Below, one piece after another: positions 37,780-47,855 of a DNA stretch of 64,000 nt. Both the position numbers and the translations under genes were made by a program. The DNA lies in the NCBI RefSeq assembly GCF_000987765.1, contig NZ_LAHP01000009.1:82258-146257 (forward strand), written 5' to 3'. Source of the stretch: Arsukibacterium sp. MJ3 (GTDB lineage Bacteria; Pseudomonadota; Gammaproteobacteria; Enterobacterales; Alteromonadaceae). The notes under the pieces are model-generated. The model was not told the origin of the DNA, ran no database searches, and was given only the letters and a program-made list of their open reading frames with translations. Position 1 is the first letter of the stretch. Each line of letters opens with the position of its first letter.

Positions 37780-38468
37780 ATTTCACCGCCTAAGCGCAAA
37801 AATTCGGCCTTATCTATTGCCACAAAGCGCACTTCGTCACCCACGGCTACCGGCATTACGGGCTTGGTGTGGGGGTTAAACATTTTAACAGGACACAAGC
37901 CAATTAGGTTCCAGCCACCGGGCGATTGTGCCGGATACACGGCGGTTTGCCGGTCGGCAATGGCTACCGCACCGCGTGGCACTTTGGCGCGGGGGGTGGC
38001 TAAACGCGGCATTTGTAATAGTGGGTCTACTTCACCTAAATAGGCAAAGCCAGGTGCAAAGCCAATAGCATACACCCGATAACTTATGGCCTGATGACGC
38101 TGAATTACCTCGTCAATACTAATATTTTTAGTGTGGGCGATCAGCGCTAAATCGGGCCCACTTTCTTCACTGTAATACACCGGAAGCTCTACCCGCTTGC
38201 CGCTGTGGTTTTCGCCGTTTTGCAGCTGTTTAAGGCAATGCTGTAGCTGTGCCTGTATACGATAGTGATCAGTTGTAAGGGGGTTAAATATAACCAGTAC
38301 AGAGGCATATGAGGGCAGCAGATCTATCACGTCGTCGGTAAGTTCAGCGCGAATAAGCAAGCAAGCTTGTTGCACCAGTGCTGAAATGGCCGGGTCAATT
38401 CGCTGGTCAAAATACAGCATCAGGGCGTTTTCACTGGCAATGGTAAGATGATACTGCGCTAGGTTCAT
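37776..38468 (-). CDS. pxpB: 5-oxoprolinase subunit B (PxpB / KipI-like)
   Basis: 230 aa. The conserved cyclophilin-like core is recognised by Y-A-I-G-F-A-P-G-F-A-Y-L-G, L-A-T-P-R-A-K-V-P-R-G-A-V-A-I-A and Q-S-P-G-G-W-N-L-I-G in the second half. Second subunit of the PxpABC 5-oxoprolinase. Overlaps pxpA and pxpC by 4 bp each, so all three are translationally coupled. Confidence 0.94.
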   Translation of the reverse strand: MNLAQYHLTIASENALMLYFDQRIDPAISALVQQACLLIRAELTDDVIDLLPSYASVLVIFNPLTTDHYRIQAQLQHCLKQLQNGENHSGKRVELPVYYSEESGPDLALIAHTKNISIDEVIQRHQAISYRVYAIGFAPGFAYLGEVDPLLQMPRLATPRAKVPRGAVAIADRQTAVYPAQSPGGWNLIGLCPVKMFNPHTKPVMPVAVGDEVRFVAIDKAEFLRLGGEI

Positions 38469-39190
38469 ACCAGTAACGCCCGAATTTGTTGCACCTTTGC
38501 AATAGCAGATGGGTTGTCACCATGTACGCACAGGGTGTCGGCATTTAGCGCCAGCCGCTGGCCGCTGTCGGTGGTTACGCTGCCATCGTTTAGCAACTGG
38601 CTAACCTGTGCCAGTACCTCATTGCCATGCAGTACTGCCCCGTGTTGGCTGCGCGGGCTAAGTTTGCCGTCATTGGTGTAGCGCCTGTCGGCAAAGGCTT
38701 CAAATATAAGTTCAACCTTAAGTGCTGCCGCCTGTTGCTGGTAACTTTGGCGGTTGTTATCGGCCAGCAGCATCAGTTGCAGTGGTTTATGATAGCTGGC
38801 AATGGCTTGTAAAACTGCTTGCCACACCGCCGGTTTGCTCATCATATCGTTATATAAGGCACCGTGCGGTTTAACGTAGCTTACGCTGGCGCCCTGACAC
38901 TGCGCCATGCCATCCAGTGCGGCTAGCTGATAATGAATAAGGTTAATAATTTCATTATGCGAGCATTGCATACTGCGCCGGCCAAAGCCGTTTAGATCAG
39001 GGTAGGCCGGATGCGCACCAATTTGCACGCTATGTTGCCTAGCCAGTTGCAGGGTGCGCTGCATTACATCGGGGTCGCCGGCATGAAACCCACAGGCAAT
39101 GTTGGCCTGATCAATAAACGGCATTACCTGGCTGTCGAGGCCCATGGTCCAGCTGCCATAACTTTCGCCTAAGTCGCAATTTAGTTTCAT
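38465..39190 (-). CDS. pxpA: 5-oxoprolinase subunit A (PxpA / LamB-YcsF family)
   Basis: 241 aa. The N-terminal C-D-L-G-E-S-Y-G-S-W, N-I-A-C-G-F-H-A-G-D-P, I-G-A-H-P-A-Y-P-D, V-K-P-H-G-A-L-Y-N and C-V-H-G-D-N-P are hallmark motifs of the TIM-barrel YcsF family. A perfect AGGAGG precedes the ATG. First gene of the operon pxpA-pxpB-pxpC-cyclase. 227 bp without a convincing gene separates it from metR. Confidence 0.94.
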   Translation of the reverse strand: MKLNCDLGESYGSWTMGLDSQVMPFIDQANIACGFHAGDPDVMQRTLQLARQHSVQIGAHPAYPDLNGFGRRSMQCSHNEIINLIHYQLAALDGMAQCQGASVSYVKPHGALYNDMMSKPAVWQAVLQAIASYHKPLQLMLLADNNRQSYQQQAAALKVELIFEAFADRRYTNDGKLSPRSQHGAVLHGNEVLAQVSQLLNDGSVTTDSGQRLALNADTLCVHGDNPSAIAKVQQIRALLV

Positions 39191-39417
39191 GCTGCCTCCT
39201 GAGGCGATAGCGCTATAGGTTATCGTTATTATAATAAGTTACCGTTAGTATAAAGCGTGGCGGCTACTAACGTATTCATTTTGCTTGCTTGTGTGGCAAT
39301 AGTCTAGGGCGGGTTAACGTTTACTGATTACCGGCGAGCCAATAATAGCGCAGGACATTAGTGCGCCGCCCATTGCATAGCCATTTTTATTAACCCCGAT
39401 GCTCTTAGCCTCGGTGC

Positions 39418-40314
39418 TTAATCCGGATGCTGAGCATGGTTTTTTGCCAGCGTAATAAAGGTTTGAATATGCTTATTTTGCTGCTCTTGCTTACGATACC
39501 CCACATAAATATGTTTATGAATGCCGCTGTCGCCCAGGCGAATAACGGTAATGGGCAGGGTTTTAGCGTAGTCCAGTGCCAGCCATTTTGGCATGGCGGC
39601 AACACCGCGGTTGGCCGCGACCATTTGCAAAATAATATCAGTAGATTCCAGCGTTTTATGCCGTGCAGGCATGCACTGTGCCGGCAGTAAAAACTGCTGA
39701 AAAATATCCAGCCGCGCTGTTTCTACCGGGTAAGTCAGCAATACCTGGTCGCTTAGCTGTGCCGGGGTTACGTGGCTTAAGCCATTAAGGTTATTGTGCC
39801 GGCTAACAACCAGCACCAGCTCGTACGGAAATACCGGTTCAAACACAATGCGTTCTTTTTGAATGGGGTCTGGCGTTATTAGCAAATCAATATCAACATT
39901 AAACAGCGCCGCCATGCCGCCAAACTGAAAGCGTTGTTTTACGTCGATATCTACCCCAGGTGATTGCGCCAAAAACGGCTGCACCACTTTTAGTAACCAC
40001 TGATAGCAAGGGTGACACTCCATACCTACCCGCAAGCTGCCTTTTTCGTTATTGGCAAACTGGCGCAAGGTGTCGTCTATGCGCTCAAACTGCGGCAGCA
40101 GGCGGTTGGCTTGCTCTAGCAGGTAAGCACCGGCTTCGGTTAAGCGGATATTACGGCCATCTTTTAACCACAAATTGATATTACACTGCCGCTCCAGCTT
40201 TTTCATGGTGTGGCTTAGTGCCGACTGGGTAAGGTTTAAGCTGCCGGCGGCGGCGGTTAACGAGCCCCGCCGGTCTATTTCGCGCAAAATGCTCAGGTGA
40301 ATTTTTTCAATCAT
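39418..40314 (-). CDS. metR: LysR-type regulator MetR
   Basis: 298 aa from the ATG at 40314 (M-I-E-K-I-H-L). Winged HTH at the N-terminus: G-S-L-T-A-A-A-G-S-L-N-L-T-Q-S-A-L-S-H-T-M-K-K-L-E; LysR substrate domain follows. It is divergent from metE, the classical metR/metE arrangement, with a T-G-A-N(6)-T-T-C-A-type site between them. MetR uses homocysteine as co-effector to activate metE. An upstream ATG at 40347 would overlap the putative operator and is less likely. Confidence 0.92.
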   Translation of the reverse strand: MIEKIHLSILREIDRRGSLTAAAGSLNLTQSALSHTMKKLERQCNINLWLKDGRNIRLTEAGAYLLEQANRLLPQFERIDDTLRQFANNEKGSLRVGMECHPCYQWLLKVVQPFLAQSPGVDIDVKQRFQFGGMAALFNVDIDLLITPDPIQKERIVFEPVFPYELVLVVSRHNNLNGLSHVTPAQLSDQVLLTYPVETARLDIFQQFLLPAQCMPARHKTLESTDIILQMVAANRGVAAMPKWLALDYAKTLPITVIRLGDSGIHKHIYVGYRKQEQQNKHIQTFITLAKNHAQHPD

Positions 40315-40337
40315 GCGGTTACCTATATGGCTATGTA

Positions 40338-40350
40338 TGAGAAACATTCA
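40338..40350. promoter_or_regulatory. Putative MetR binding site
   Basis: TGAGAAACATTCA matches the TGAA-N5-TTCA MetR consensus with one mismatch. It lies 24 bp upstream of the metR start and 85 bp upstream of metE, suited to divergent control. An overlapping TTCATGTATATATGAA near-palindrome extends it. Confidence 0.65.
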
Positions 40351-40402
40351 TGTATATATGAAAATATACCATTTTTAATCATCAGTTTAATCACTTACAT
40401 TT

Positions 40403-40418
40403 AGCCATCTAGATAGCT
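40403..40418 (+). promoter_or_regulatory. Putative MetJ boxes upstream of metE
   Basis: Two adjacent 8-mers, AGCCATCT (6/8 to AGACGTCT) and AGATAGCT (5/8), lie 17 bp before the metE ATG. The first box is identical to the leading box of the array at 47713. MetJ with S-adenosylmethionine binds tandem 8-bp boxes, so repression of metE is plausible; evidence is by eye only. Confidence 0.5.
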
Positions 40419-40434
40419 AATTAAGGGTTAAATA

Positions 40435-42753
40435 ATGACAGCAGCAACGGTAAAGGTAAAGGCAAAAAGTATTACGCTACATAATTTGGGTTTTCCGCGC
40501 ATTGGCAATAAGCGCGAATTAAAATTTGCGCAGGAGAGCTACTGGAAAGGTGAAACTAACGCTGAGCAACTGCTGGCGACGGCGGCGCAGCTGCGCCGTA
40601 AAAACTGGCAATGGCAACAAGGGCTTGATTGGGTGCCGGTAGGCGATTTTTCGCTGTATGACCAGGTGCTGGACACCAGCTTTGCACTGGGTAACCTGCC
40701 AAAGCGGGTAGCCAACTTAAGCGGCAGCGAGCTGGATAACTATTTTCGCGTTGCCCGGGGCCGTTCGGTCAACGACAGCGCTTGCCAGTGTGTGCATGCC
40801 GGTGAAATGACCAAATGGTTTGACACCAACTACCATTATATTGTGCCGGAAGTAACTGCCGACACTACGTTCAGCCTGAACAGTGAGCGGCTGTTAGCGC
40901 AACTGGCAGAAGCCAAAGCGCAGGGCGTTAACGCTAAACCGGTGATTATTGGCCCGGTAACGTATTTGTGGCTGTGTAAAGAAAAAGACGCCTCGGATCG
41001 CTTAACCTTGCTGGCGCAATTGCTGCCGGTATACCAGCAGTTATTGGCTGAACTGGCAGAAGCAGGTGCCGACTGGGTACAACTTGACGAGCCGGTATTG
41101 GTGACCGAACTGGATGCAAACTGGCAAGCGGCTTTCGCTATTGCTTATCAAGCGCTGGCGAACACGGTGCATAAGCACCCGGTGAAACTGTTGCTGGCAA
41201 CCTATTTTGGTACCTTAGCCGATAACCTGACGCTAACCGTTAACCTGCCGGTGGCTGGCATTCACTATGACGCCGTGCGCGGCCGAGCCGAGCTGCCTAC
41301 TCTGCTGGCGGCCTTGCCAGCAGATAAAGTGTTATCGCTGGGGGTAATTGACGGCCGTAATATCTGGAAAACCGATTTAACCGCTACGCTGGATTACCTG
41401 CAACCGTTGGTTGCCGATTTAGGTGAGCGTTTATGGCTGGCGCCGTCGTGCTCTTTGCTGCATGTGCCGGTCGATTTAGCCAACGAAGAAAAGCTGGACG
41501 GCGACATTCTCAGTTGGCTGGCGTTTGCGCGACAAAAACTGGCTGAACTGCTGCTGCTGGGTAAGGCATTAAACGACGGGCGCGACAGCGTAGCGACAGC
41601 GCTGGCCGACAACGTTAAGGCCGTTAACAGCCGGCGTAATTCTACCAGGGTGCATAACCCGGCTGTAAAAGCCGCGGTTAACAGCATTACCGCCGCGCAA
41701 GGCAAACGCGTAAGCGGCTATACCGAGCGCGCAGAAAAACAAGCACAGCACCTGCAATTGCCGCTTTACCCAACGACGACTATTGGCTCGTTCCCACAAA
41801 CAAAAGCAATTCGTCAGGCGCGGCTGGCGTTTAAAAAGCACAGCATTAGCCTGGCTGAGTACCAAGCGAAAATGAAAGCCGAAATTGAGTATTCGATACG
41901 CGAGCAGGAAAAACTCGGCCTGGACGTACTGGTGCACGGCGAAGCTGAACGTAACGACATGGTAGAATATTTCGGTGAGCAGCTTGAAGGCTACGCCTTT
42001 AGCCAGTTTGGCTGGGTGCAGTCGTATGGCTCGCGCTGTGTTAAACCGCCGATTTTGTTTGGCGATATTAGCCGGCCACAGCCAATGACAGTAGCCTGGA
42101 TTACATTCGCCCAGTCGTTAACCGACAAACCAATGAAAGGCATGCTTACCGGCCCGGTAACCATTTTAAACTGGTCTTTTGTGCGTGACGATCAAAGCCG
42201 GCGGCAAAGCTGCCTGCAACTGGCGTTAGCGGTAAGGCAGGAAGTGCAAGACTTAGAAGCCGCCGGGGTTAATGTGATTCAAATTGACGAAGCGGCGCTG
42301 CGCGAAGGTTTACCGCTGCGAAAAGCCGACTGGCAACACTATCTGGACTGGGCGGTAGAGGCATTTCGGATCAGTGCCAATGGCGTAAAAGATGAAACGC
42401 AAATTCATACCCATATGTGTTATTCCGAGTTTAACGACATTATTGCTGCTATCGCTGATATGGATGCCGATGTAATCACCATTGAAACCTCGCGCTCCGA
42501 CATGGAACTGCTGGACGTGTTTGAAGAGTTTGCCTACCCAAACCAAATTGGCCCGGGCGTATACGATATTCACTCGCCCAATACGCCAACCCAGGCGCAA
42601 ATTATTAAGCTGATGCAAAAAGCCGCTGAGCGCATTCCGGCGCAGCGGTTATGGGTAAACCCCGATTGCGGCTTAAAAACCCGGCAATGGGCTGAAGTAA
42701 TACCGGCGCTGCAAAATATGGTGGCTGCGGCTAAGGCCCTGCGCAGCGCGTAA
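40435..42753 (+). CDS. metE: Cobalamin-independent methionine synthase MetE
   Basis: 772 aa, two TIM-barrel domains. N-terminal [13 protein letters not shown] and [15 protein letters not shown]-terminal T-T-I-G-S-F-P-Q-T, and the zinc/homocysteine residues in T-H-M-C-Y-S-E-F and N-P-D-C-G-L-K-T-R. It methylates homocysteine using 5-methyltetrahydropteroyl-triglutamate. Preceded by MetR and MetJ-type sites and followed by a strong terminator. Confidence 0.98.
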   Translation: MTAATVKVKAKSITLHNLGFPRIGNKRELKFAQESYWKGETNAEQLLATAAQLRRKNWQWQQGLDWVPVGDFSLYDQVLDTSFALGNLPKRVANLSGSELDNYFRVARGRSVNDSACQCVHAGEMTKWFDTNYHYIVPEVTADTTFSLNSERLLAQLAEAKAQGVNAKPVIIGPVTYLWLCKEKDASDRLTLLAQLLPVYQQLLAELAEAGADWVQLDEPVLVTELDANWQAAFAIAYQALANTVHKHPVKLLLATYFGTLADNLTLTVNLPVAGIHYDAVRGRAELPTLLAALPADKVLSLGVIDGRNIWKTDLTATLDYLQPLVADLGERLWLAPSCSLLHVPVDLANEEKLDGDILSWLAFARQKLAELLLLGKALNDGRDSVATALADNVKAVNSRRNSTRVHNPAVKAAVNSITAAQGKRVSGYTERAEKQAQHLQLPLYPTTTIGSFPQTKAIRQARLAFKKHSISLAEYQAKMKAEIEYSIREQEKLGLDVLVHGEAERNDMVEYFGEQLEGYAFSQFGWVQSYGSRCVKPPILFGDISRPQPMTVAWITFAQSLTDKPMKGMLTGPVTILNWSFVRDDQSRRQSCLQLALAVRQEVQDLEAAGVNVIQIDEAALREGLPLRKADWQHYLDWAVEAFRISANGVKDETQIHTHMCYSEFNDIIAAIADMDADVITIETSRSDMELLDVFEEFAYPNQIGPGVYDIHSPNTPTQAQIIKLMQKAAERIPAQRLWVNPDCGLKTRQWAEVIPALQNMVAAAKALRSA

Positions 42754-42773
42754 GCACGGTTGTAGTAACAGAC

Positions 42774-42804
42774 AAAAGCCGGTGGGGAGCCTACCGGCTT
42801 TTTT
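42774..42804 (+). terminator. Terminator shared by metE and the convergent DUF1445 gene
   Basis: AAAAGCCGGT, loop GGGGAGCCT, ACCGGCTTTTTT. The A-tract and T-tract flanks make it bidirectional; metE ends 20 bp before it and the minus-strand gene ends 5 bp after. Confidence 0.88.
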
Positions 42805-42808
42805 AAAG

Positions 42809-43594
42809 CTAAAACACCGCCAATTTACTGTTGGCTAAATCGGTTACCAGCATATGGCCCGGGCTGTGGGTAATGCAAAAATCTAGCTTGGCATTGGCTA
42901 TGGCTACTTGCGGGGTAACACCGCAGGCCCAGAACACCGGCACTTCGCCCGGTTTAATGCTTACTGCATCGCCAAAATCAGGCTTATTTATATCATTAAT
43001 GCCAATAGCGGCCGGTTCGCCAAAATGCACTGGCGCACCGTGTACTTGCGGAAAACGACTACATATTTGAATAGCGCGAATGGCATCGGCGGGTGTCATT
43101 GGCCGCATACTAACCACCATACCACCGTAAAAAACACCGGCCGGGGTGCAAGCGATGTTGGTACGGTACATTGGCACGTTGACCTTTTCAGTGATATTAC
43201 GAATTTCCAGGCCGTCAGCCAGCAACGATTCTTCAAACGAAAACGAGCAGCCAATTAAAAAGGTCACTAAGTCATCGCGCCAGATATCACGCACGTCGGT
43301 TACTTCATCTGTTAGCTGGCCGTTGTGAAAAACACGGTATTTTGGTAAATCGCTGCGTATATCTAGCTCTTTCGCCAAAGAGGGCATATCGATAGCGCCG
43401 GGTGTAGCGGCCATGCCCAGCAGCGGGCAGGGCTTGGGGTTAAAGTGGCAAAACTGCAGAAAATCGGCGGCGTACTGCTTGGGTAAAATAGCCATATTAG
43501 CCTGCACAAAACCTGGCGCAAAACCCGAGGTATTACCGCTAAAGGCACCACTGCGACACTGCTGGCGTAACTGGTAAGGGGTAAGTACTGACAT
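42809..43594 (-). CDS. DUF1445 (YcsI-type) D-glutamate cyclase family protein
   Basis: 261 aa from the ATG at 43594, which has AGGATGG upstream; the ATG at 43663 would add 23 residues. Family segments: [28 protein letters not shown]-x-G-x-M-V-V-S-M-R-P and C-G-V-T-P-Q-V-A with [12 protein letters not shown] at the C-terminus. This family (once called 'putative hydro-lyase') is the N-terminal half of mammalian D-glutamate cyclase. The DUF4392 half is encoded separately at 35972-36829, about 6 kb away. Confidence 0.88.
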   Translation of the reverse strand: MSVLTPYQLRQQCRSGAFSGNTSGFAPGFVQANMAILPKQYAADFLQFCHFNPKPCPLLGMAATPGAIDMPSLAKELDIRSDLPKYRVFHNGQLTDEVTDVRDIWRDDLVTFLIGCSFSFEESLLADGLEIRNITEKVNVPMYRTNIACTPAGVFYGGMVVSMRPMTPADAIRAIQICSRFPQVHGAPVHFGEPAAIGINDINKPDFGDAVSIKPGEVPVFWACGVTPQVAIANAKLDFCITHSPGHMLVTDLANSKLAVF

Positions 43595-43850
43595 ATTCCA
43601 TCCTGCAAGTCGGTATAGCAATCTAGTGTACTTTACTGCAGTAGCATACAACAGTGCCAGCAACAGGATTGATAATGCGAAACGGTAATATTTTTCATAT
43701 ATTCGTTTTTGATATATGCAATCAATAATGGCTATTTATTAGTTATTTAAGTTGCGCTTATGATGCTATATCAAACCGTGTGATTAGCCGGTTGTTAAAG
43801 CAGTTACTTTTTCACCAGTACCCTCAGCGTTACAACAGGACTAACAGGTT

Positions 43851-44939
43851 ATGAGTATCCGTATTGAACAGGTTAATAAACGCTTTGGCGATTTTGTTGC
43901 GCTAGAAAAGGTAAACCTGCAGATAAAAACCGGTGAGTTAACGGCGCTGCTCGGGCCATCTGGCTCGGGTAAAACCACGTTGCTGCGGATTATTGCCGGT
44001 TTAGAGCAAGCCGATAGTGGTCGTATTCACTTTAATAACGAAGACATTACCGGCCAGCATGTGTCTGAACGTGGCGTGGGCTTTGTGTTTCAGCATTACG
44101 CGCTGTTTAAACATATGACGGTATTTGAAAATGTTGCTTATGGTTTAACGGTAAAACCAAAGAAATTTCGGCCAAATAACGCTGAAATTAGCAAAAAAGT
44201 GCATAACTTACTGCAACTGGTGCAGCTGGATTGGACGGCCGATCGTTTTCCGGCGCAGTTATCTGGCGGCCAGCGCCAGCGCATTGCGTTAGCCCGGGCG
44301 TTAGCGGTAGAGCCGAAAGTATTATTACTAGACGAGCCTTTTGGTGCACTTGATGCCAAGGTACGGGCCGAGTTACGGCGCTGGTTACGCCGCTTGCATG
44401 ATGAAATACAGGTTACCAGTGTTTTTGTTACCCATGATCAGGAAGAGGCGTTTGAAGTGGCCGACCGTATAGTGGTGATGAATAAGGGCGCGATAGAGCA
44501 AGATGGCACGCCAGAGCAAGTATATGACACGCCGGCGAATCCGTTTGTGTACGAGTTTTTGGGGAATGTAAATTTATTCCGGGCTAAGGTAAAGCAAGGG
44601 CAAACCACCATTGGCAAGGTGCAGTTGGCTTCACCTGAGCACACTAACGGCAAAGAGCAAGACGGTTTTGCCTACGTGCGACCGCACGAGATTGACGTGT
44701 TAATTGCACCTTCCAGTGATGCATTAAAAGTAACAATAGATTTAGTGACCATTGTTGGGCCGCAAGTGCGCTTAGAAGTGCTGACCGTGGTTGAAACCAA
44801 TAACGACAACAATAACGAGCAGCAGCTTATTCATATTGAATTACCCAAAGATCAGTTTAAAGCATTACAGCTACACCAGGGCGATATGGCCTGGATCCAG
44901 CCACGTTACAGTAAAGTCTTCCTTGGCGAAGGCATTTAA
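43851..44939 (+). CDS. cysA: Sulfate/thiosulfate ABC transporter ATPase CysA
   Basis: 362 aa. Walker A G35-P-S-G-S-G-K-T42, signature L-S-G-G-Q at 137-141, Walker B V-L-L-L-D-E (157-162), H-loop V-T-H-D-Q-E-E-A, and a C-terminal TOBE-like domain (R-P-H-E-I-D-V). It energises sulfate uptake with CysT/CysW. First gene of cysA-sbp-cysT-cysW, an order unlike E. coli where cysA follows cysW. Upstream 43664-43850 is AT-rich and may hold a CysB-type activator site, which I could not define. Confidence 0.93.
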   Translation: MSIRIEQVNKRFGDFVALEKVNLQIKTGELTALLGPSGSGKTTLLRIIAGLEQADSGRIHFNNEDITGQHVSERGVGFVFQHYALFKHMTVFENVAYGLTVKPKKFRPNNAEISKKVHNLLQLVQLDWTADRFPAQLSGGQRQRIALARALAVEPKVLLLDEPFGALDAKVRAELRRWLRRLHDEIQVTSVFVTHDQEEAFEVADRIVVMNKGAIEQDGTPEQVYDTPANPFVYEFLGNVNLFRAKVKQGQTTIGKVQLASPEHTNGKEQDGFAYVRPHEIDVLIAPSSDALKVTIDLVTIVGPQVRLEVLTVVETNNDNNNEQQLIHIELPKDQFKALQLHQGDMAWIQPRYSKVFLGEGI

Positions 44940-44957
44940 TTTAAGGAGCTACTATTT

Positions 44958-45977
44958 ATGCATTATTCTAAAAAGCTGGCATTGCTGTTAGTTACGGCGT
45001 TGCTGACAACCCCACTGTTAAGTTCACCCGCTGCGGCGAAAGAGCTTTTAAATAGCAGCTATGATGTTGCCCGGGAACTGTTTGCTGAAATTAATCCGCT
45101 GTTTATTGCCCATTACCAGCAACAAACGGGCGAAACACTGTCTATTACCCAGTCGCACGGCGGTTCGTCGCGCCAGGCGCAGGCTATTATTCAGGGGCTA
45201 CGTGCCGATGTGGTCACGTTTAACCAAAGCACCGACATTGATATTTTGCACCAGCGCGGTAATTTATTACCGGCAAACTGGCGTGACCGGTTGGCCAATA
45301 ACAGTTCGCCTTATTATTCCACCATGGCCTTTATGGTGCGTAAGGGTAACCCGAAAAACATTAGCAGTTGGGCCGATTTAACCAAGGATGACGTCGGGTT
45401 GGTTTTTCCCAATCCAAAAACCTCGGGTAATGCCCGTTATACCTATTTAGGCGCTTATGGTGATGCCCTAGCGCGCTTTAATAACGACGAGCAGCAAGCC
45501 CAGCAATGGCTGCAAACGTTTTTAAGCAAGGTAGTGGTGTTTGATACCGGCGGCCGCGGTGCTACCACCTCTTTTGTTGAGCGTGGCTTAGGTGATGTAC
45601 TTATTACCTTTGAAGCCGAAGTGAATAACATTATCCGGCAGTTTCCGGATCAGCAATTTGAGCGGGTAGTGCCGCCATCCAACATATTGGCTGAATTTCC
45701 GGTAACCTGGATAGACCGTAATGTGGCGCGCAACGGCACCGAAAAAGCAGCGAAAGCTTACCTGGAATATTTGTACACTAAAGATGCACAGCAGGTGTTG
45801 GCCCGTTACTTTTACCGGGTATACCACCCGGACGTGGTTGCGGCTACCGCAGACCAGTTCCCCGCAACCACGCTATTTACCGTAGAAGACGTATTTGGCA
45901 GCTGGCAGCAGGTGCAACAACAACACTTTGCCAGCGGTGGCGTGTTAGATAAATTGTTAGCGCAGGGCAGACGTTAA
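44958..45977 (+). CDS. sbp: Periplasmic sulfate-binding protein
   Basis: 339 aa. A signal peptide (about 1-27, ends A-A-A-K) is followed by [38 protein letters not shown] and [11 protein letters not shown], the sulfate-binding loops of the Sbp/CysP family. The [12 protein letters not shown] motif is shared by both sulfate and thiosulfate binders, so the exact preference is open. 18 bp after cysA with GGAG upstream; cysT starts 2 bp later. Confidence 0.93.
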   Translation: MHYSKKLALLLVTALLTTPLLSSPAAAKELLNSSYDVARELFAEINPLFIAHYQQQTGETLSITQSHGGSSRQAQAIIQGLRADVVTFNQSTDIDILHQRGNLLPANWRDRLANNSSPYYSTMAFMVRKGNPKNISSWADLTKDDVGLVFPNPKTSGNARYTYLGAYGDALARFNNDEQQAQQWLQTFLSKVVVFDTGGRGATTSFVERGLGDVLITFEAEVNNIIRQFPDQQFERVVPPSNILAEFPVTWIDRNVARNGTEKAAKAYLEYLYTKDAQQVLARYFYRVYHPDVVAATADQFPATTLFTVEDVFGSWQQVQQQHFASGGVLDKLLAQGRR

Positions 45978-45979
45978 TC

Positions 45980-46825
45980 GTGACCTTTTATCGCAGCCTT
46001 ACTAGTAAACGCGTGCTACCAGGCTTTGGTATTAGCCTGGCGAGCAGTTTATTTTTTATTAGTCTGGTTATATTACTGCCCATTACCGGGCTCATTATTC
46101 AAACAGCTCAGCTTAGCTGGGCTGAGTATTGGGCTATTATTAGCGACCCACGTGTGGTTGCTACCTACAAAGTAACCGTATCGGCAGCCTTGGTTGCCAG
46201 TATTTTCAACCTGTTTTTTGGCCTGTTAATGGCGTGGATTTTAACCCGTTATCGCTTTCCTGGCCGGGTGTTGCTCGATGGCTTAATGGACTTACCTTTT
46301 GCCTTGCCCACGGCAGTGGCGGGCTTAACCCTGGCTGCGGTGTTTTCAACCCAGGGCTGGTTTGGTCAGTATTTGGCGCTATGGGATATTAAGGTGTCGT
46401 ACACCTGGCTGGGTATTGTGCTGGCGATGATTTTTACCAGCGTGCCCTTTGTGGTGCGCTCGGTACAGCCGGTATTAGAAGAGTTTGGCCCGGAATATGA
46501 AGAAGCCTCGGCTACCCTTGGTGCCAGCCCGGCACAAACTTTTTTTAAGATTATTCTGCCAGAGCTAAAACCAGCGCTTCTCACCGGCACTGCGCTGTCG
46601 TTTACCCGCAGCCTGGGCGAGTTTGGTGCGGTTATTTTTATCGCCGGTAACTTGCCGTGGCAAACCGAAGTAACCTCGTTGATGATCTTTGTGCGCCTGC
46701 AAGAATTTGACTATGCCGCGGCCAGCGCGATAGCCAGTGTGGTGTTAATCGCCTCTTTGGTACTGCTGTTTATTATTAATGGTATTCAGCAGCGTTACCA
46801 GCATATTACCGGAGGCCCAAAATGA
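45980..46825 (+). CDS. cysT: Sulfate ABC transporter permease CysT (CysU)
   Basis: 281 aa with GTG start two bases after the sbp stop. About six membrane helices and the permease EAA loop E-E-A-S-A-T-L-G-A-S-P-A-Q-T-F (about 173-187). F-A-L-P-T-A-V-A-G-L-T-L marks the CysT subfamily. Overlaps cysW by 4 bp. Confidence 0.94.
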   Translation: MTFYRSLTSKRVLPGFGISLASSLFFISLVILLPITGLIIQTAQLSWAEYWAIISDPRVVATYKVTVSAALVASIFNLFFGLLMAWILTRYRFPGRVLLDGLMDLPFALPTAVAGLTLAAVFSTQGWFGQYLALWDIKVSYTWLGIVLAMIFTSVPFVVRSVQPVLEEFGPEYEEASATLGASPAQTFFKIILPELKPALLTGTALSFTRSLGEFGAVIFIAGNLPWQTEVTSLMIFVRLQEFDYAAASAIASVVLIASLVLLFIINGIQQRYQHITGGPK

Positions 46826-47652
46826 GCCGGACGGGGTTAAATAGCCAGCGGCGCTGGCTAAAACCATTATTGATCAGTAGCGGCGTGGTGCTTACTCTGC
46901 TGCTGTTAGTGGTACCGCTTATTTTTATCTTTGTGGCGGCCTTTTCAGCGGGTGTTGGTGGGATCTGGCAAAACCTGACTGAGCCAGACATGCTGCATGC
47001 CATAGGTTTAACGTTGTTAGTGGCCGGTTTAACGGTGCCGATTAATCTGGTGTTCGGCACGCTGATTGCCTGGTGTGTTACCCGCTTTAGTTTCCCCGGC
47101 CGGCGCCTATTACTAACGCTGATTGATATTCCCTTTGCCGTATCACCGGTGGTGGCCGGGTTGTTGTATTTGCTGCTTTATGGCAGCAATGGTCCGTTCG
47201 CCACATTGTTAGACCAGCATGATGTGCAGTTAATGTTCGCCTGGCCCGGCCTGGTGATGGTAACAGTATTTGTGTCTTGTCCGTTTGTGGTGCGCGAGCT
47301 GGTGCCATTAATGTCTACTCTGGGCACTGAACAGGAAGAGGCCGCAGTGTTGCTGGGCGCCAGTGGCTGGCAGGTGTTTTGGCATATTACGCTGCCTAAT
47401 ATTCGCTGGGCGCTGGTATACGGCGTAATACTGACTAATGCGCGAGCCGTGGGCGAATTTGGCGCCGTGTCGGTAGTGTCGGGCACTATTCGTGGCCAAA
47501 CCAACACCTTGCCACTGCACATTGAATTACTGCAACAAGATTACAACACTGCCGGTGCTTTTATCGCTGCGGCGCTGTTAACCCTGATAGCCATAGCAAC
47601 GTTGGTGGTAAAGGCATTTTTGCAGTGGAAGCTGGCGCGCACTAGCGATTAA
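46822..47652 (+). CDS. cysW: Sulfate ABC transporter permease CysW
   Basis: 276 aa, about six helices. I-D-I-P-F-A-V-S-P-V-V-A-G-L and the EAA loop E-E-A-A-V-L-L-G-A-S-G-W-Q-V-F, then N-A-R-A-V-G-E-F-G-A-V-S-V-V-S-G, define CysW. It pairs with CysT as the translocation pore. Last gene of the uptake operon; a 203-bp regulatory gap with MetJ-like boxes follows. Confidence 0.94.
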   Translation: MSRTGLNSQRRWLKPLLISSGVVLTLLLLVVPLIFIFVAAFSAGVGGIWQNLTEPDMLHAIGLTLLVAGLTVPINLVFGTLIAWCVTRFSFPGRRLLLTLIDIPFAVSPVVAGLLYLLLYGSNGPFATLLDQHDVQLMFAWPGLVMVTVFVSCPFVVRELVPLMSTLGTEQEEAAVLLGASGWQVFWHITLPNIRWALVYGVILTNARAVGEFGAVSVVSGTIRGQTNTLPLHIELLQQDYNTAGAFIAAALLTLIAIATLVVKAFLQWKLARTSD

Positions 47653-47712
47653 ACAGCCTGCAGTGTCAAACGCTATTTCAGTGACAGCTAGCTGTTTTAC
47701 AATAAATAATTT

Positions 47713-47752
47713 AGCCATCTAAACTTCTTTATTTCCACATATCTAAATGTCT
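47713..47752 (+). promoter_or_regulatory. Putative MetJ operator: five in-register 8-bp boxes
   Basis: Consecutive 8-mers AGCCATCT (47713), AAACTTCT (47721), TTATTTCC (47729), ACATATCT (47737) and AAATGTCT (47745) match the MetJ box AGACGTCT at 6, 6, 2, 5 and 6 positions. MetJ dimers bind such tandem 8-bp arrays cooperatively; a weak middle box is common. The array ends 103 bp before the dioxygenase gene. It predicts repression when S-adenosylmethionine is plentiful. Confidence 0.65.
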
Positions 47753-47855
47753 TTATATTCCCGCTTTATATAACTAATAGTTATATAATCCTTCAGTGCC
47801 TGCTGTTAAAAGCATAAAATGTGCCTATTGAATAACCCAGCATGGTGAGAACAGT

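Noticed and set aside
39191..39417. Possible small membrane peptide frame (G-Y-A-M-G-G-A-L-M-S-C-A-I-I-G) on the minus strand after metR
   Set aside because: It has no start codon with a ribosome-binding site of its own and no family match; probably chance or a remnant.
40315..40434. SAM or cobalamin riboswitch in front of metE
   Set aside because: The leader is only about 120 bp, shared with metR, and shows no conserved riboswitch core; protein-binding sites account for it.
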